DNA from: Massilia sp. MS-15 | GTDB taxonomy: Bacteria; Pseudomonadota; Gammaproteobacteria; Burkholderiales; Burkholderiaceae_D | DNA length: 64,000 nucleotides | Assembly (NCBI RefSeq): GCF_020176695.1 | Contig: NZ_JAIWIA010000004.1 | Location: 1-64,000 of the forward strand | Direction: 5' to 3' | In this document: positions 8,474 through 17,721 of the stretch, piece after piece | Layout of the letters: each line of letters opens with the position of its first letter | Position numbering within the stretch: position 1 is the stretch's first letter | The notes under the pieces: model-generated | What the model was told of the DNA's origin: nothing | What the model saw: only the letters and a program-made list of their open reading frames with translations | Databases searched by the model: none | Program-made: the position numbers and the translations under genes

Positions 8474-9603
8474 CGCCGGGTACGGAAGAAGCGCATCATT
8501 TCGCGGCTCGCGTCCGGCCCCCTGCCATCGGTATAACTGCCGCGCGCGTTGCCGCCCGACCAGGCGTGGCCCGCCCCATGGATCAGCCAGTGCTCGGCAT
8601 GCAATGTGCCGTCCGCGTGGTGGTGGGTGGTGCGGGTATACGCGTGGCCATCGGGCACCTGGCCCGGCTCCGCCGTCTTGCGTGCGGCGCGCGCATGCGC
8701 CACCAGCGCGTCGCCATTGGCCGGATGCACGGTGGTATCGCGGTCGCCATGGAACACGATGACCGGCAGTGGCCGTCCCGGCGCCTGGCTGCGCCGGAAC
8801 TCGCCCTTCATCGCCGCCAGCGCCGAAGGCAGGTCGTTCGCCGCCGCGAACGGCAGGCCCGAATGCACGCCGACCGCGGCGTACAGGTCCGGATACAGGG
8901 TGCCCATGATGGTGGCCATCGCGCCGCCCGCCGACAGCCCGGCCACGAAGACCTGGCGCGCATCGACCGGGTAGCGCGCCATCACGTCGCGCGTGATGCC
9001 GGCGATGATCGACGGTTCGCCACGCCCGTGCTGCTGGTCCGCCTCGTTGAACCAGTTCCAGCAGCGCGAAGGGTTGGCCGATTGCGACTGGGCCGGATAG
9101 ACCACCAGGCAGCGCAATTCCTCGGCCAGCGCGTTCATGCCGGTGCCGTGCGCGAAATCGTCGGGGTCCTGGGTGCAGCCGTGCAGCATGACCACCAGCG
9201 CGGCCGGCCCTTCTCCCAGCGTGCTCGGCACGTACAGCTTGTAGTCGCGCGCGCCGGCCGCGTTGGCATGGCTGCCGCTGATGAAGCTGCCCGGCCAGGA
9301 CGCCTGCGCTTCGGTGCCGCCCAGGCCGCCGAACTGCGCGCGCACCGCCTCCATGCTGCGCTGCAGGTTGGCGAGCATGTCCGGCATCGTGCCGGCGGAA
9401 GAGGCCTGCCTGGCCGTGCCGTTCGAGGGCGGTGGGTTGAGGTCGCGCAGCGGCGGGGCGCCGGGAGAGGCAGCGGGGCGCTGGAAGGCGTTGGCATGCT
9501 TCATCGCTTCCTGCACGATGGCTGCGGTATCGACCGGGCCCTTGTTCAGGAGTGTCCGGGTCGCCTTGCGCATGTGGGCGAGCAGCTGCTTGTTCAGTTT
9601 CAT
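8470..9603 (-). CDS. PHB depolymerase family esterase (intracellular)
   Basis: The 377-residue alpha/beta hydrolase resembles short-chain polyhydroxyalkanoate depolymerases with a type 1 catalytic domain. The oxyanion region is [11 protein letters not shown]; the lipase box is GLSAGGAM (Ser224); the acid is D289 in [11 protein letters not shown]; the base is His346 in GAGHAWSGG. There is no signal peptide; a basic amphipathic N-terminus ([18 protein letters not shown]) could bind the granule or membrane. It lies 21 bp downstream of a ribbon-helix-helix regulator gene. With phaA-phaB at 42 kb, a role in PHB or oligomer turnover is likely but not proven. Confidence 0.85.
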   Translation of the reverse strand: MKLNKQLLAHMRKATRTLLNKGPVDTAAIVQEAMKHANAFQRPAASPGAPPLRDLNPPPSNGTARQASSAGTMPDMLANLQRSMEAVRAQFGGLGGTEAQASWPGSFISGSHANAAGARDYKLYVPSTLGEGPAALVVMLHGCTQDPDDFAHGTGMNALAEELRCLVVYPAQSQSANPSRCWNWFNEADQQHGRGEPSIIAGITRDVMARYPVDARQVFVAGLSAGGAMATIMGTLYPDLYAAVGVHSGLPFAAANDLPSALAAMKGEFRRSQAPGRPLPVIVFHGDRDTTVHPANGDALVAHARAARKTAEPGQVPDGHAYTRTTHHHADGTLHAEHWLIHGAGHAWSGGNARGSYTDGRGPDASREMMRFFRTRR

Positions 9604-9624
9604 GGCTGTCCTTTGGCCGCGCGC

Positions 9625-10071
9625 TTACTGGATGCGCGCGGCGAGTGCCGTCTTGACCGCGCTGCTGGCATGCAGCGCGCCCAGGACGAGGATGGAATCG
9701 ATGGTGTCCAGCGCCAGCTCGGGCGTGACGTCGTGGGCAATGCTGGCCAGGCCCAGCACCTGGATCTGCAGGCGCTCGCCGGCGGCGCGCGCCCGTTCCA
9801 GGTCGGCGCGCGTGTAATGGTGCATGCCGAGCACCAGGCTGCGCCGCGCCACCGTCTGGCGCACCACATCGGCATGCGCCTGCAGCTGGTTGCGGATCGC
9901 CGTGCGGATCAGGTCGGAACGGTTGGCATAGAAGCCTTCGCTCACCAGGAGGTCGATCTGCCCGAGGTCGATCGGCCCCAGGTTGATCGTGATCTTCTCC
10001 GAATCCGCCGGCCGCGCCGTTTCCCTGGCCGCGACCGCTTTGACAAGGTCCTTGCTCATATTGCCTTTCAT
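9625..10071 (-). CDS. CopG/ribbon-helix-helix transcriptional regulator
   Basis: The 148-residue protein carries a ribbon-helix-helix DNA-binding segment at about residues 26-65: [20 protein letters not shown], then [18 protein letters not shown]. The C-terminal half is helical and probably mediates effector sensing or oligomerisation. It is the first gene of a two-gene transcript with the PHB depolymerase, so it probably controls that gene, and possibly itself. The conserved pairing is what suggests the function; no binding site can be fixed. A second ATG (MSKDL, 10059) is an alternative start. Confidence 0.75.
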   Translation of the reverse strand: MKGNMSKDLVKAVAARETARPADSEKITINLGPIDLGQIDLLVSEGFYANRSDLIRTAIRNQLQAHADVVRQTVARRSLVLGMHHYTRADLERARAAGERLQIQVLGLASIAHDVTPELALDTIDSILVLGALHASSAVKTALAARIQ

Positions 10072-10184
10072 GGCTTACAGCCAGCTTTCACCATCCACCT
10101 GGATGGTCTCTGGAGTGTACACCCCTGGCCAGCCGGGTCAAGCGCGATTTCACCAAATGCGCCAGGCTGAGTTAATCTGCGCAC

Positions 10185-10628
10185 ATGCGCGCAGAAATAC
10201 AACTCGGCCATTGCTTTGAATGGCGCTACACGGTCCCGCGGCGAGCCACGGTGCCCGAGCTCTACCACGACACGCCGTTCTGCCGAGACATGCCGGCGGT
10301 GCTGGCCACCGGCTACCTGGTCGGCATGATGGAACTGGCCTGCCTGCACGGGCTGATGCCCTTCATGGACTGGCCCGCCGAGCAGAGCCTGGGTACGATG
10401 GTGAGCTTTCGCCACCTGGCGCCAACCCCGCCCGGCATGACGCTCACGATCCGCGGCAGCGTGCTGGAAGTCGAGGGGCGCCGGGTGCGCTTCCAGGTCG
10501 AGGCCTGGGACGAGGTGGAGAAGGTATGCGAAGGCATCCACGAACGGCACCTGATCGATCCGGCGCGCTTCGCGGACAAGCTGGCGCGCAAGCAGGCGCA
10601 GTGGCGCGCGGCCGCTCCGCCGGCCTGA
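10185..10628 (+). CDS. Thioesterase family protein (hot-dog fold)
   Basis: This 147-residue protein fits the single-domain hot-dog thioesterases related to FlK. Visible parts are VLATGYLVGMMELACLHGL, the hot-dog helix with the catalytic Glu, and LGTMVSFRHLAPTPPGMTLT, with the substrate-facing Thr/His region. The family hydrolyses acyl-CoA thioesters; the natural substrate is not predictable. The gene diverges from the CopG/PHB depolymerase pair across 113 bp and stands alone. Confidence 0.8.
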   Translation: MRAEIQLGHCFEWRYTVPRRATVPELYHDTPFCRDMPAVLATGYLVGMMELACLHGLMPFMDWPAEQSLGTMVSFRHLAPTPPGMTLTIRGSVLEVEGRRVRFQVEAWDEVEKVCEGIHERHLIDPARFADKLARKQAQWRAAAPPA

Positions 10629-10694
10629 GCATGCCCCCCCTGCGCGATGAGCGATAATGCGCGATGGCCTTGCCCTTACCGAATGTGAAACCTG

Positions 10695-12182
10695 ATGACC
10701 TCGGCTGATACTTCCATGCTGGATTCCATACCGCCGCCGCGCGCCGCCGCCGTCCCCCTCGTGGTGGACCTCGACGGCACCCTGACCCCGACCGATACCC
10801 TGGTCGAATCCGTGCTGCTCCTGGCCAAGGCCGCGCCGCTGGCCCTGTTCAAGCTGCCCCTGTGGCTGGCGCGCGGGCGCGAAGTCATGAAATCCGAGAT
10901 CGCCAGCCGGGTCAGCCTGGCGCCGGACCAGCTGCCCTACCGCCAGGACCTGCTCGACTACCTGGCAGCCGAGAAGGCGGCCGGGCGCACGCTGGTGCTG
11001 GCCACCGCCGCCCACCGTTCGATCGCCGAAGGCGTGGCCGGCCACCTGGGCCTGTTCGACCGGGTGCTGGCCACCGACGGCGCGACCAACCTGAAGGGAG
11101 TCAACAAGCTGGCCGCGATCCGCGCCGAAGTCGGGCCGGCCTTCGCCTATGCGGGCGACAGCGCGGCCGACCTGCCGGTGTGGGAGGGCGCCCGGGCCGC
11201 GGTGCTGGTGGGCGCCTCGACGGCGGTGGCGCGCACGGTGCGCGCGCAGCACCCGGTGGAAAAGGAATTCGCCCGCCCCGCCGCCGGCCTGGGCACCTGG
11301 CGCAAGGCGCTGCGCATGCACCAGTGGGCCAAGAACGTGCTGCTGTTCGTGCCCCTCTTGACCGCGTTCTCCTTCCTGCCCGAAGACCTGGCCACCATGC
11401 TGCTGGCCTTCTTCTGCTTTTCGCTGGCGGCATCGGGCACCTATATCGCCAACGACCTGTGGGACCTCGGCAACGACCGCCGCCACCCGCGCAAGCGCCT
11501 GCGGCCCTTCGCCAGCGGGGCGCTGCCGATCAGCAGCGGGGTGGGCGCGGCGCTGCTCCTGATGCTGGCCGCCTTTGCGCTGGCCTTCACCATCAACACC
11601 GGATTCGTCGCGATGCTGGCGTCCTACGTGGTGCTGACCACGGCCTACAGCTGGTGGCTCAAGGAGCGCGTCCTGCTCGACGTGCTGATGCTGTCGGTGC
11701 TGTACACCCTGCGCATCGTGACCGGTTCGGTGGCGGTGGGCATCCATACCACGTCCTGGCTGCTGGCCTTCTCGCTGTTCGTGTTCCTCAGCCTGGCGCT
11801 GGTGAAGCGCTGTTCCGAACTGCAGCTGATGCAGCAGCGCGGCCAGGCCAATGCGCACGGGCGCGACTACCGCGTGGTCGACCTGGCCGTGCTGTGGCCG
11901 ATGGGCCTGGCCTCGGCGCTGGCCGCGGTGGTGGTGCTGGGCCTGTTCATCAACGCGTCCGAGACCGCTGCGCGCTATGCCAGCCCGGTGCTGCTGTGGG
12001 GCCTGGCGGCCCTGATGATCTACTGGCTGGGCCGCCTGTGGATCAAGACCGCGCGCGGCGAGATGGACGACGACCCGGTGCTGTACGCGCTGAAGGACCG
12101 CGGCAGCCGGCTGGCGCTCGGCCTGATGGTCGTGGTGGCCATTTGCGCCCACTACATCGACGTGAAGGCGCTGATCGGATGA
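10695..12182 (+). CDS. UbiA-family prenyltransferase with N-terminal HAD phosphatase domain
   Basis: The 495-residue membrane protein has two parts. Residues about 16-200 form a HAD domain (VVDLDGTLTPTDTLVES; AYAGDSAADLPVW), and residues about 205-495 form a UbiA transferase with some eight to nine transmembrane helices. The Mg-pyrophosphate motif is NDLWDLGNDRRHPRKRLRPF. This architecture resembles decaprenyl-phosphate phosphoribosyltransferase-like proteins coupled to a phosphatase, suggesting sugar transfer to a polyprenyl carrier rather than quinone synthesis. Its stop overlaps the ATG of the DUF1289 gene (ATGA). Confidence 0.85.
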   Translation: MTSADTSMLDSIPPPRAAAVPLVVDLDGTLTPTDTLVESVLLLAKAAPLALFKLPLWLARGREVMKSEIASRVSLAPDQLPYRQDLLDYLAAEKAAGRTLVLATAAHRSIAEGVAGHLGLFDRVLATDGATNLKGVNKLAAIRAEVGPAFAYAGDSAADLPVWEGARAAVLVGASTAVARTVRAQHPVEKEFARPAAGLGTWRKALRMHQWAKNVLLFVPLLTAFSFLPEDLATMLLAFFCFSLAASGTYIANDLWDLGNDRRHPRKRLRPFASGALPISSGVGAALLLMLAAFALAFTINTGFVAMLASYVVLTTAYSWWLKERVLLDVLMLSVLYTLRIVTGSVAVGIHTTSWLLAFSLFVFLSLALVKRCSELQLMQQRGQANAHGRDYRVVDLAVLWPMGLASALAAVVVLGLFINASETAARYASPVLLWGLAALMIYWLGRLWIKTARGEMDDDPVLYALKDRGSRLALGLMVVVAICAHYIDVKALIG

Positions 12183-12385
12183 ACCCCGGCATGACCCCCG
12201 AACTGCCACACCCTGTTCCTTCGCCCTGCATCAACGTGTGCGAGATGGATGCCGCCACCGGCCTGTGCCGCGGCTGCCTGCGCACGATCGACGAGATCGT
12301 CGCCTGGGGCGCTGCGGGAGACGACTACAAGCGCGCCGTCTGGAACGAGATCCGGCGCCGCGAGGCCGCGATCGACTGGGGCTGA
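12179..12385 (+). CDS. DUF1289 domain protein
   Basis: The 68-residue protein carries the DUF1289 cysteine pattern SPCINVCEMDAATGLCRGC, followed by the LRTIDEIVAWG helix. The four cysteines probably bind a metal or Fe-S group; function is unknown. Its start overlaps the stop of the UbiA fusion gene (ATGA), and the next gene begins with a GTG two bases after its stop, so all three are likely translationally coupled. Confidence 0.88.
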   Translation: MNPGMTPELPHPVPSPCINVCEMDAATGLCRGCLRTIDEIVAWGAAGDDYKRAVWNEIRRREAAIDWG

Positions 12386-12386
12386 G

Positions 12387-13298
12387 GTGGACCTGGGCCT
12401 GCCGCCGTCGGTCCACGTGTTCGAGCGCGGCTGGCTTTCGTCCAACAATATCCTGTTCAGCGGGGAGGGCGGCACGGCGCTGGTCGACAGCGGTTATGTG
12501 ACCCATGCGGCGCAGACCCTGGCCCTGGTGCGCCGCCGGCTCGGCGAGCGTCCGCTCGAACGCCTGCTCAACACCCACCTGCATTCCGACCATTGCGGCG
12601 GCAACGCGCTGCTGCAGCAGGCCTATGCCTGCCATACCGCGATTCCCGCGCAGGAGGCGGCCAGGGTGGCGGCCTGGGACGAGGAGGCGCTGAGCTACCG
12701 CGCCACGGGCCAGCAGTGCGCGCGTTTCAGCTTCGATGCGACCCTGGCCCCGGGCGACACCCTGCAGCTGGGCGACCTGCCCTGGCAGGTGCTGGCCGCG
12801 CCCGGCCACGATCCGCATGCGCTGCTGTTCTACTGCGCCCTGGAGGGCATCCTGATCTCCGGCGACGCGCTGTGGGAGAACGGCTTCGGGGTGGTGTTTC
12901 CGGAACTGGCGGGCGAACCCGGCTTCACGGAAGTCGGCGCCACGCTGGACCTGGTCGCCAGCCTCGACGTCCGCCTCGTCATTCCCGGCCACGGCCCCGT
13001 GTTCGGCGAGGTCGGCGCCGCGCTGGCGCGCGCCCGGGCGCGGCTGGACTACCTGGCGGCCGACCCGGTGCGCAATGCGCAGAACGCGGTCAAGGTGCTG
13101 CTCAAGTTCCTGCTGCTGGAGCGGCGCGCGCTGGCGCTGGAGGCGCTGCCCGGCCTGCTGGTGTCGATCCCGCTGGTGGAACGGGTGCGCCGCACGCTGC
13201 TGCCGATGACACCACACGCGCTGGCCCAATGGGCCACGGCCGCGCTGCTGCGGGCCGGCGCCGCGCGCATCGAGGAGGCGCGCCTGGTCGATGTTTAG
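12387..13298 (+). CDS. Metallo-beta-lactamase fold hydrolase
   Basis: The 303-residue protein has the motif NTHLHSDHCGGN (His64, His66, Asp68, His69), then APGHDPHALL, SGDALWENGFG and VIPGHGPVFGE, a full set of binuclear metal ligands. A helical C-terminal extension follows residue 220, as in RNase Z- or lactonase-like hydrolases. The predicted start is a GTG (12387) immediately after the DUF1289 stop. Substrate is unknown; thiolesters and lactones are typical for the fold. Confidence 0.85.
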   Translation: MDLGLPPSVHVFERGWLSSNNILFSGEGGTALVDSGYVTHAAQTLALVRRRLGERPLERLLNTHLHSDHCGGNALLQQAYACHTAIPAQEAARVAAWDEEALSYRATGQQCARFSFDATLAPGDTLQLGDLPWQVLAAPGHDPHALLFYCALEGILISGDALWENGFGVVFPELAGEPGFTEVGATLDLVASLDVRLVIPGHGPVFGEVGAALARARARLDYLAADPVRNAQNAVKVLLKFLLLERRALALEALPGLLVSIPLVERVRRTLLPMTPHALAQWATAALLRAGAARIEEARLVDV

Positions 13299-13373
13299 AG
13301 TCCGGAATCTAGCACGATCGTTCTTTTTTCGCGGCATAATGCCCTTTCATCCACCGACCACCGAGAGCCTTCC

Positions 13374-14330
13374 ATGACGCTGCCCACCGTGCTGCAAGAC
13401 CTGACCCTTCCCGTCATCGCCTCGCCGATGTTCATCGCCAGCGGCCCCGCGCTGGTGGCGGCCCAGTGCAAGGCCGGCATCGTCGGCTCCTTTCCGGCCC
13501 TGAACGCGCGTCCGGCCGAGCTGCTCGACACCTGGCTGACCGACCTGCAGCGCGAGCTGGCCGACTACGCAGCCGCCAATCCGGGCGCGAAGGTCGGCCC
13601 GATCGCGGTAAACCAGATCGTGCACGCTTCCAACGACCGCCTGGCGCACGACGTCGAGGTGTGCGTGAAGCACCAGGTGCCGATCATCATTTCGTCGCTG
13701 CGCGCGCCGCCGCAGGAGATGCTCGACGCGGTGCACGCCTATGGCGGCATCGTGCTGCACGACGTGGTGTCGATCCGCCATGCGCAGAAGGCGCTGGAGG
13801 CGGGCGTGGATGGCCTGATCCTGGTGGCGGCCGGCGCCGGCGGCCATGCGGGCGCGCTGTCGCCGTTCGCGCTGGTGGGCGAGGTGCGCAAGTTCTTCCA
13901 GGGTCCGCTGGCGCTGTCCGGCTCGATCGCCACCGGCGACGCCATCCTCGCGGCCCAGGCCATGGGCGCCGATTTCGCCTACATCGGCTCGCGCTGGCTG
14001 GCGACCCGGGAATCGAACGTGTCCGATGCCTACCGCGAAGCGATCGTGGAATCGACGGCGGCCGACGTGGTGTACACCAACCTGTTTACGGGGGTGCACG
14101 GCAACTACCTGAAGAAATCGATCGTCGCGGCCGGGCTGGATCCGGACAATCTGCCGGAATCGGACAAGAGCAAGATGAGCTTCGGTTCGGGCAGCGCCAA
14201 GGCCTGGCGCGACATCTGGGGCGCGGGGCAGGGCGTGGGCCTGATGGACGACGTGCCGAGCGTGGCGGACATGGTGGAACGCTTGAAGCGCGAATACGCG
14301 GCGGCGCGCGCGCGCCTGGCGCTGCGCTGA
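13374..14330 (+). CDS. Nitronate monooxygenase (NPD family)
   Basis: This 318-residue flavoprotein adopts a TIM barrel. Residues start LPVIASPMFIASGPALVAAQ and include VHDVVSIRHAQKALEAGVDG, the glycine-rich LVAAGAGGHAGALSPFALV (FMN phosphate contact and the likely catalytic His) and ALSGSIATGDAILAAQAMGA. The enzyme oxidises nitronates with O2 using FMN. Part of this family may also act as enoyl reductases, so the substrate is not certain. It is separated from the upstream hydrolase gene by 75 bp and ends 40 bp before the convergent phosphoribosyltransferase gene. Confidence 0.88.
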   Translation: MTLPTVLQDLTLPVIASPMFIASGPALVAAQCKAGIVGSFPALNARPAELLDTWLTDLQRELADYAAANPGAKVGPIAVNQIVHASNDRLAHDVEVCVKHQVPIIISSLRAPPQEMLDAVHAYGGIVLHDVVSIRHAQKALEAGVDGLILVAAGAGGHAGALSPFALVGEVRKFFQGPLALSGSIATGDAILAAQAMGADFAYIGSRWLATRESNVSDAYREAIVESTAADVVYTNLFTGVHGNYLKKSIVAAGLDPDNLPESDKSKMSFGSGSAKAWRDIWGAGQGVGLMDDVPSVADMVERLKREYAAARARLALR

Positions 14331-14340
14331 AGTCGGGCGC

Positions 14341-14361
14341 GTGGGCAGGAAACCCGCCCAC
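14341..14361. repeat. REP-like palindrome between convergent genes
   Basis: GTGGGCAGG (14341-14349), loop AAA, CCCGCCCAC (14353-14361): a 9-bp inverted repeat with one mismatch. It belongs to the GTGGGCGG family by sequence, although its flanks differ from those of the other copies. It lies in the 40-bp gap between two convergent genes and may fold at both 3' ends. Confidence 0.6.
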
Positions 14362-14370
14362 GCTGGAATG

Positions 14371-14997
14371 TCAGTCGAGGCGCTTCGCGTCCGGCACCGG
14401 GAATGCCGGTGCCGGCTCGGCCGCGCTGAGGTCTTTCTGGTTGATCGACCACAGTCCCGGCAGATTGCGCCAGTAGTTGTACACGTCCATCCCGAAGCCG
14501 ACCACGAACTCGTTCGGCAGGGTCAAGCCCACCAGGTCGGCCTGGATCGGCTTGGCGCGCTTGAGGTCCTTGTCGGCGAACACCGCGACGATCACCTCGG
14601 CCGCGCCCATGTCGAGCAGGCGCTGCTTCACATGGGCCAGGGTTTCTCCTTCGTCCAGGATGTCGTCCACCACCACGATGGTGCGTCCGGCCACGTCCTG
14701 GCGCGGGATCACCTTCCAGACGATCTCTCCGCCGCGGTCGGCGTCGCCGTAGCGGCTGACGTGGATGTAGTCGAATTCGAGCGGGAAGTCGAGCTGCGGC
14801 AGCAGGTGGCCGGTGAACACCACGGCGCCGCCCATCACCCCCAGCACCAGCGGGAAGGACTTCTGTTCGGGATGGCCGAAGCGCTCATTGAGCGCGCTGG
14901 CGACGCGCGCTACCGCGGCCTGCACTTCCTCGGGCGTGACGATCTGGGTGGCGTTGGCCAGCAGCGCGCGGGCGCGGTCATAGTGGTAGTCTTGCAT
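14371..14997 (-). CDS. hpt: Hypoxanthine-guanine phosphoribosyltransferase
   Basis: The 208-residue protein salvages hypoxanthine or guanine to IMP or GMP with PRPP. The PRPP loop TIVVVDDILDEGETLAHV contains the two catalytic acidic residues, and LPNEFVVGFGMDVYNYWRNL is the C-terminal base-binding region. The flexible loop is HVSRYGDADRGGE. A Pro/Ala-rich tail after residue 190 is extra. I chose the ATG at 14995-14997 (MQDYHYDRAR) because the family begins shortly after this point. The gene symbol is the family name and could also be written hpt-like. Confidence 0.88.
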   Translation of the reverse strand: MQDYHYDRARALLANATQIVTPEEVQAAVARVASALNERFGHPEQKSFPLVLGVMGGAVVFTGHLLPQLDFPLEFDYIHVSRYGDADRGGEIVWKVIPRQDVAGRTIVVVDDILDEGETLAHVKQRLLDMGAAEVIVAVFADKDLKRAKPIQADLVGLTLPNEFVVGFGMDVYNYWRNLPGLWSINQKDLSAAEPAPAFPVPDAKRLD

Positions 14998-15076
14998 GTT
15001 CACTCTGGTCGAAAAAGTATCGGGTCGATTATGCGCCATTCGTCCGGGCCGCTGCGTTCCTGTTGGAAGCGCGGCT

Positions 15077-15457
15077 TCAGGCGCCGGCGGTGGGGCTGCC
15101 TGCCGCGTGGCGGTCCAGGATCTCACGCTGCAGCTTGCGCGTGAGTTTGGCGAACACCAGCTCGTAGGAACGGCGCAGCAGGGCGGCGAATTCGGCGTCT
15201 TCCAGCTGCGCCTCGGGAGTGACGAACACCCATTTGGCGCGCGCCAGGTAGGGCGCCGGCACGATGCCGGGACGGTCGCTGAGCTCGAGGAAACGCGCGT
15301 CGTCCGCCTTCAGGCTGAATCCCGTCGAGGGACCGTCGCGGTTGGTCACGGCAAACATCTTCGCGCCCACCGAGAACACGGTGTCGTGGTCCCATTTGCA
15401 GTCTTCGGTGCAGCCGGGGAAGCTGCGGCAGAGCGTCTTGGCCGCGTCGAAATCCAT
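15077..15457 (-). CDS. MmcQ/YjbR family DNA-binding-like protein
   Basis: The 126-residue protein matches the YjbR/MmcQ fold (cyaY-like double-wing). Typical segments are LCRSFPGCTEDCKWDHDTVF, KMFAVTNRDG and KWVFVTPEAQLEDAEFAALL. The family is widespread and its molecular role is not established. The ATG at 15455-15457 gives MDFDAAKTLCRSF, the usual N-terminus; longer frames add unlike sequence. It lies 79 bp upstream of the phosphoribosyltransferase gene on the same strand. Confidence 0.85.
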   Translation of the reverse strand: MDFDAAKTLCRSFPGCTEDCKWDHDTVFSVGAKMFAVTNRDGPSTGFSLKADDARFLELSDRPGIVPAPYLARAKWVFVTPEAQLEDAEFAALLRRSYELVFAKLTRKLQREILDRHAAGSPTAGA

Positions 15458-15600
15458 GCCTGTTTCCTGTGCCGGCCGGGCCGGTCGTGCTGTCGATGGC
15501 GCATTGTAGCGGATGATGTCGTAGCGCAATACGTCGACGCGCCACGCCGGGGCTTTGCGGCGTATCATACGTCGCTTGGAGAACAACTGAACCACAAGCC

Positions 15601-17445
15601 ATGTCCACCCCCGAATTCGAACAAGCCCGCGCCCAGAAACTCGCCCGCCTGCGCAGCGCGATGGCGCGCGCCGGGATCGACGCCTGCGTCGTGCCCTCGA
15701 GCGACCCGCATCTCTCGGAATACCTGCCCGGCCACTGGAAGGGCAGGGAATGGCTGTCCGGCTTCACCGGCTCGGTAGGCACCTTCATCGCCACCGCCGA
15801 TTTCGCCGGCGTCTGGACCGATGGCCGCTACTGGACCCAGGCCGAGACCGAACTGGCCGGCGGCGAAGGAGCGGACCGGATCGCCCTGATGAAGATCCCG
15901 GGCGCGGCCAGCCAGCTGCACGTGGACTGGCTGGCGGCCAATGTGCGGCCTGGCCAGACGGTGGCGGTGGATGCGCGCGTGCTCGGCCTGGCCGGCGCGC
16001 GCCTGCTGGCCGATGCGCTGTCGGCCAAGGGTATCGCGCTGCGCACCGACCTCGACCTGCTGGACGAGGTGTGGGACGACCGCCCGGCGCTGCCGGCCGA
16101 CCCGGTGTTCGAGCACCTGCCGCCCTTCGCCACCACCAGCCGCGCGGATAAACTGGCCGCGACCCGCGCCGCGATGGAACAGCATGGCGCCGGCTACCAC
16201 GTCATTTCAACGCTGGACGACATCGCCTACCTGTTCAACCTGCGCGGCGCCGACGTCAGCTACAACCCGGTGTTCCTGGCGCATGCGCTGCTCGGACGCG
16301 CCGACGCCACCCTGTTCGTCGGCGAAGGCAAGGTACCGCCCGAGCTGCGCGCGCGCCTGGAAGCGGACGGCGTGCACCTGGCGCCCTACGCCAACGCCGC
16401 CACCGCCCTGGGCGCGCTGCCGGACGGCGCCACCCTGCTGCTCGACCCGCGCCGCGTCACCGCCGGCATGCGCGCCGCCGTCGCCGAGGGCGTGCACGTG
16501 GTGGAGGCGATCAATCCGACCACCTTCGCCAAGTCGCGCAAGAGCGAGAGCGAAGCGGCCAACGTGCGCGCCGCCATGGAGCAGGACGGCGCGGCCCTGT
16601 GCGAATTCTTCGCCTGGCTGGAAGCGGAACTGGCCGACGGCGGCCGCGCTCTTGGTGCCCGTACTTCGCTGGACGAAGTGGCGATCGATACCCATATCAC
16701 GGCCGCCCGCGCGCGCCGTCCGCACTTCGTGAGCCCGAGCTTTTCCACCATTGCCGGCTTCAACAGCAATGGCGCGATCATGCACTACCGCGCCACGCAG
16801 GAGACTTGCGCGACCATCGCTGGCGACGGCCTGCTGCTGATCGACTCGGGCGGCCAGTACCTGGGCGGCACCACCGACATCACGCGCGTGATCCCGGTCG
16901 GCACCCCATCGGATGCGCAAAAGCGCGACTACACGCTGGTGCTGAAGGGCCTGATCAACCTGTCCTCGACGCGCTTCCCGCGCGGCACCCGCGCGCCGCT
17001 GCTGGACGCCATCGCGCGCGCGCCGATCTGGGCCGCCGGCATCGACTACGGCCACGGCACCGGCCACGGCGTCGGCTACTTCCTGAACGTGCACGAAGGC
17101 CCGCAGACGATTTCGCCAAGCGTGCCGCCCGACCCGCACACGGCGATGGAGCCGGGCATGATCACCTCGATCGAGCCGGGCATCTACCGCCCCGGGCGCT
17201 GGGGCATCCGGATCGAGAACCTGGTGCTGAACCAGCTGGTGGACACGACCGAGTTCGGCGACTACCTGGGCTTCGAGACCCTGACCCTGTGCCCGATCGA
17301 CACCCGCCCGCTCGACCGCGCCCTGCTGCGCGAGGACGAGGCGGCATGGCTCAACGCCTACCACGCGATGGTGCGTACGCGCCTGGCGCCGCTGGTCGAG
17401 GGCGCGGCGCGCGACTGGCTGATGCTGCGCACGGAGGCGATCTGA
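15601..17445 (+). CDS. Aminopeptidase P family protein (Xaa-Pro aminopeptidase, M24B)
   Basis: The 614-residue enzyme removes N-terminal residues before proline. It has two creatinase-like N-terminal domains (about 1-155 and 160-320) and a pita-bread M24 catalytic domain. Metal ligands are visible as LLLIDSGGQYLGGTTDITRV (two Asp), GHGTGHGVGYFLNVHEG (His), ITSIEPGIYRPG (Glu) and IRIENLVL (Glu). The 600-residue form with an extra domain is the cytosolic APP1 type. The downstream 88-residue gene starts inside its stop codon (TGATG). Confidence 0.95.
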   Translation: MSTPEFEQARAQKLARLRSAMARAGIDACVVPSSDPHLSEYLPGHWKGREWLSGFTGSVGTFIATADFAGVWTDGRYWTQAETELAGGEGADRIALMKIPGAASQLHVDWLAANVRPGQTVAVDARVLGLAGARLLADALSAKGIALRTDLDLLDEVWDDRPALPADPVFEHLPPFATTSRADKLAATRAAMEQHGAGYHVISTLDDIAYLFNLRGADVSYNPVFLAHALLGRADATLFVGEGKVPPELRARLEADGVHLAPYANAATALGALPDGATLLLDPRRVTAGMRAAVAEGVHVVEAINPTTFAKSRKSESEAANVRAAMEQDGAALCEFFAWLEAELADGGRALGARTSLDEVAIDTHITAARARRPHFVSPSFSTIAGFNSNGAIMHYRATQETCATIAGDGLLLIDSGGQYLGGTTDITRVIPVGTPSDAQKRDYTLVLKGLINLSSTRFPRGTRAPLLDAIARAPIWAAGIDYGHGTGHGVGYFLNVHEGPQTISPSVPPDPHTAMEPGMITSIEPGIYRPGRWGIRIENLVLNQLVDTTEFGDYLGFETLTLCPIDTRPLDRALLREDEAAWLNAYHAMVRTRLAPLVEGAARDWLMLRTEAI

Positions 17446-17711
17446 TGGCCGGCGCCCGTTCCACCCGCGCCAGCGCGGCCGTCGAGCGCCTCAAGAAGCG
17501 TACCGGGAACAGCACGTATTCGATGGCGCGTACCGGCGATGGCCTGTTCTACCTGTCGGAGGCGCCCGGCGCGCCGGCGCTGAACGCGCCGCTCGAGCTA
17601 AACGACTTCGTCGCCTTCGTCAACGGCCTCGGTCCGCAGGAGGTCAAGCGCATCAGCAAGCACGACGAGGCTTTCGAGAAGCAGCTGGTGCGCAAGAAGC
17701 CGGGAGCGTGA
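17445..17711 (+). CDS. Uncharacterised 88-residue protein coupled to aminopeptidase P
   Basis: I do not recognise a family. The product is basic at both ends (ERLKKRTGNST; EKQLVRKKPGA) with a mixed middle (SMARTGDGLFYLSEAPGAPA). It has no signal peptide or membrane segment. Its ATG overlaps the upstream TGA, which strongly supports translation and co-expression with the aminopeptidase. Codon use matches its neighbours. Confidence 0.75.
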   Translation: MAGARSTRASAAVERLKKRTGNSTYSMARTGDGLFYLSEAPGAPALNAPLELNDFVAFVNGLGPQEVKRISKHDEAFEKQLVRKKPGA

Positions 17712-17721
17712 CGCCAGGCCT

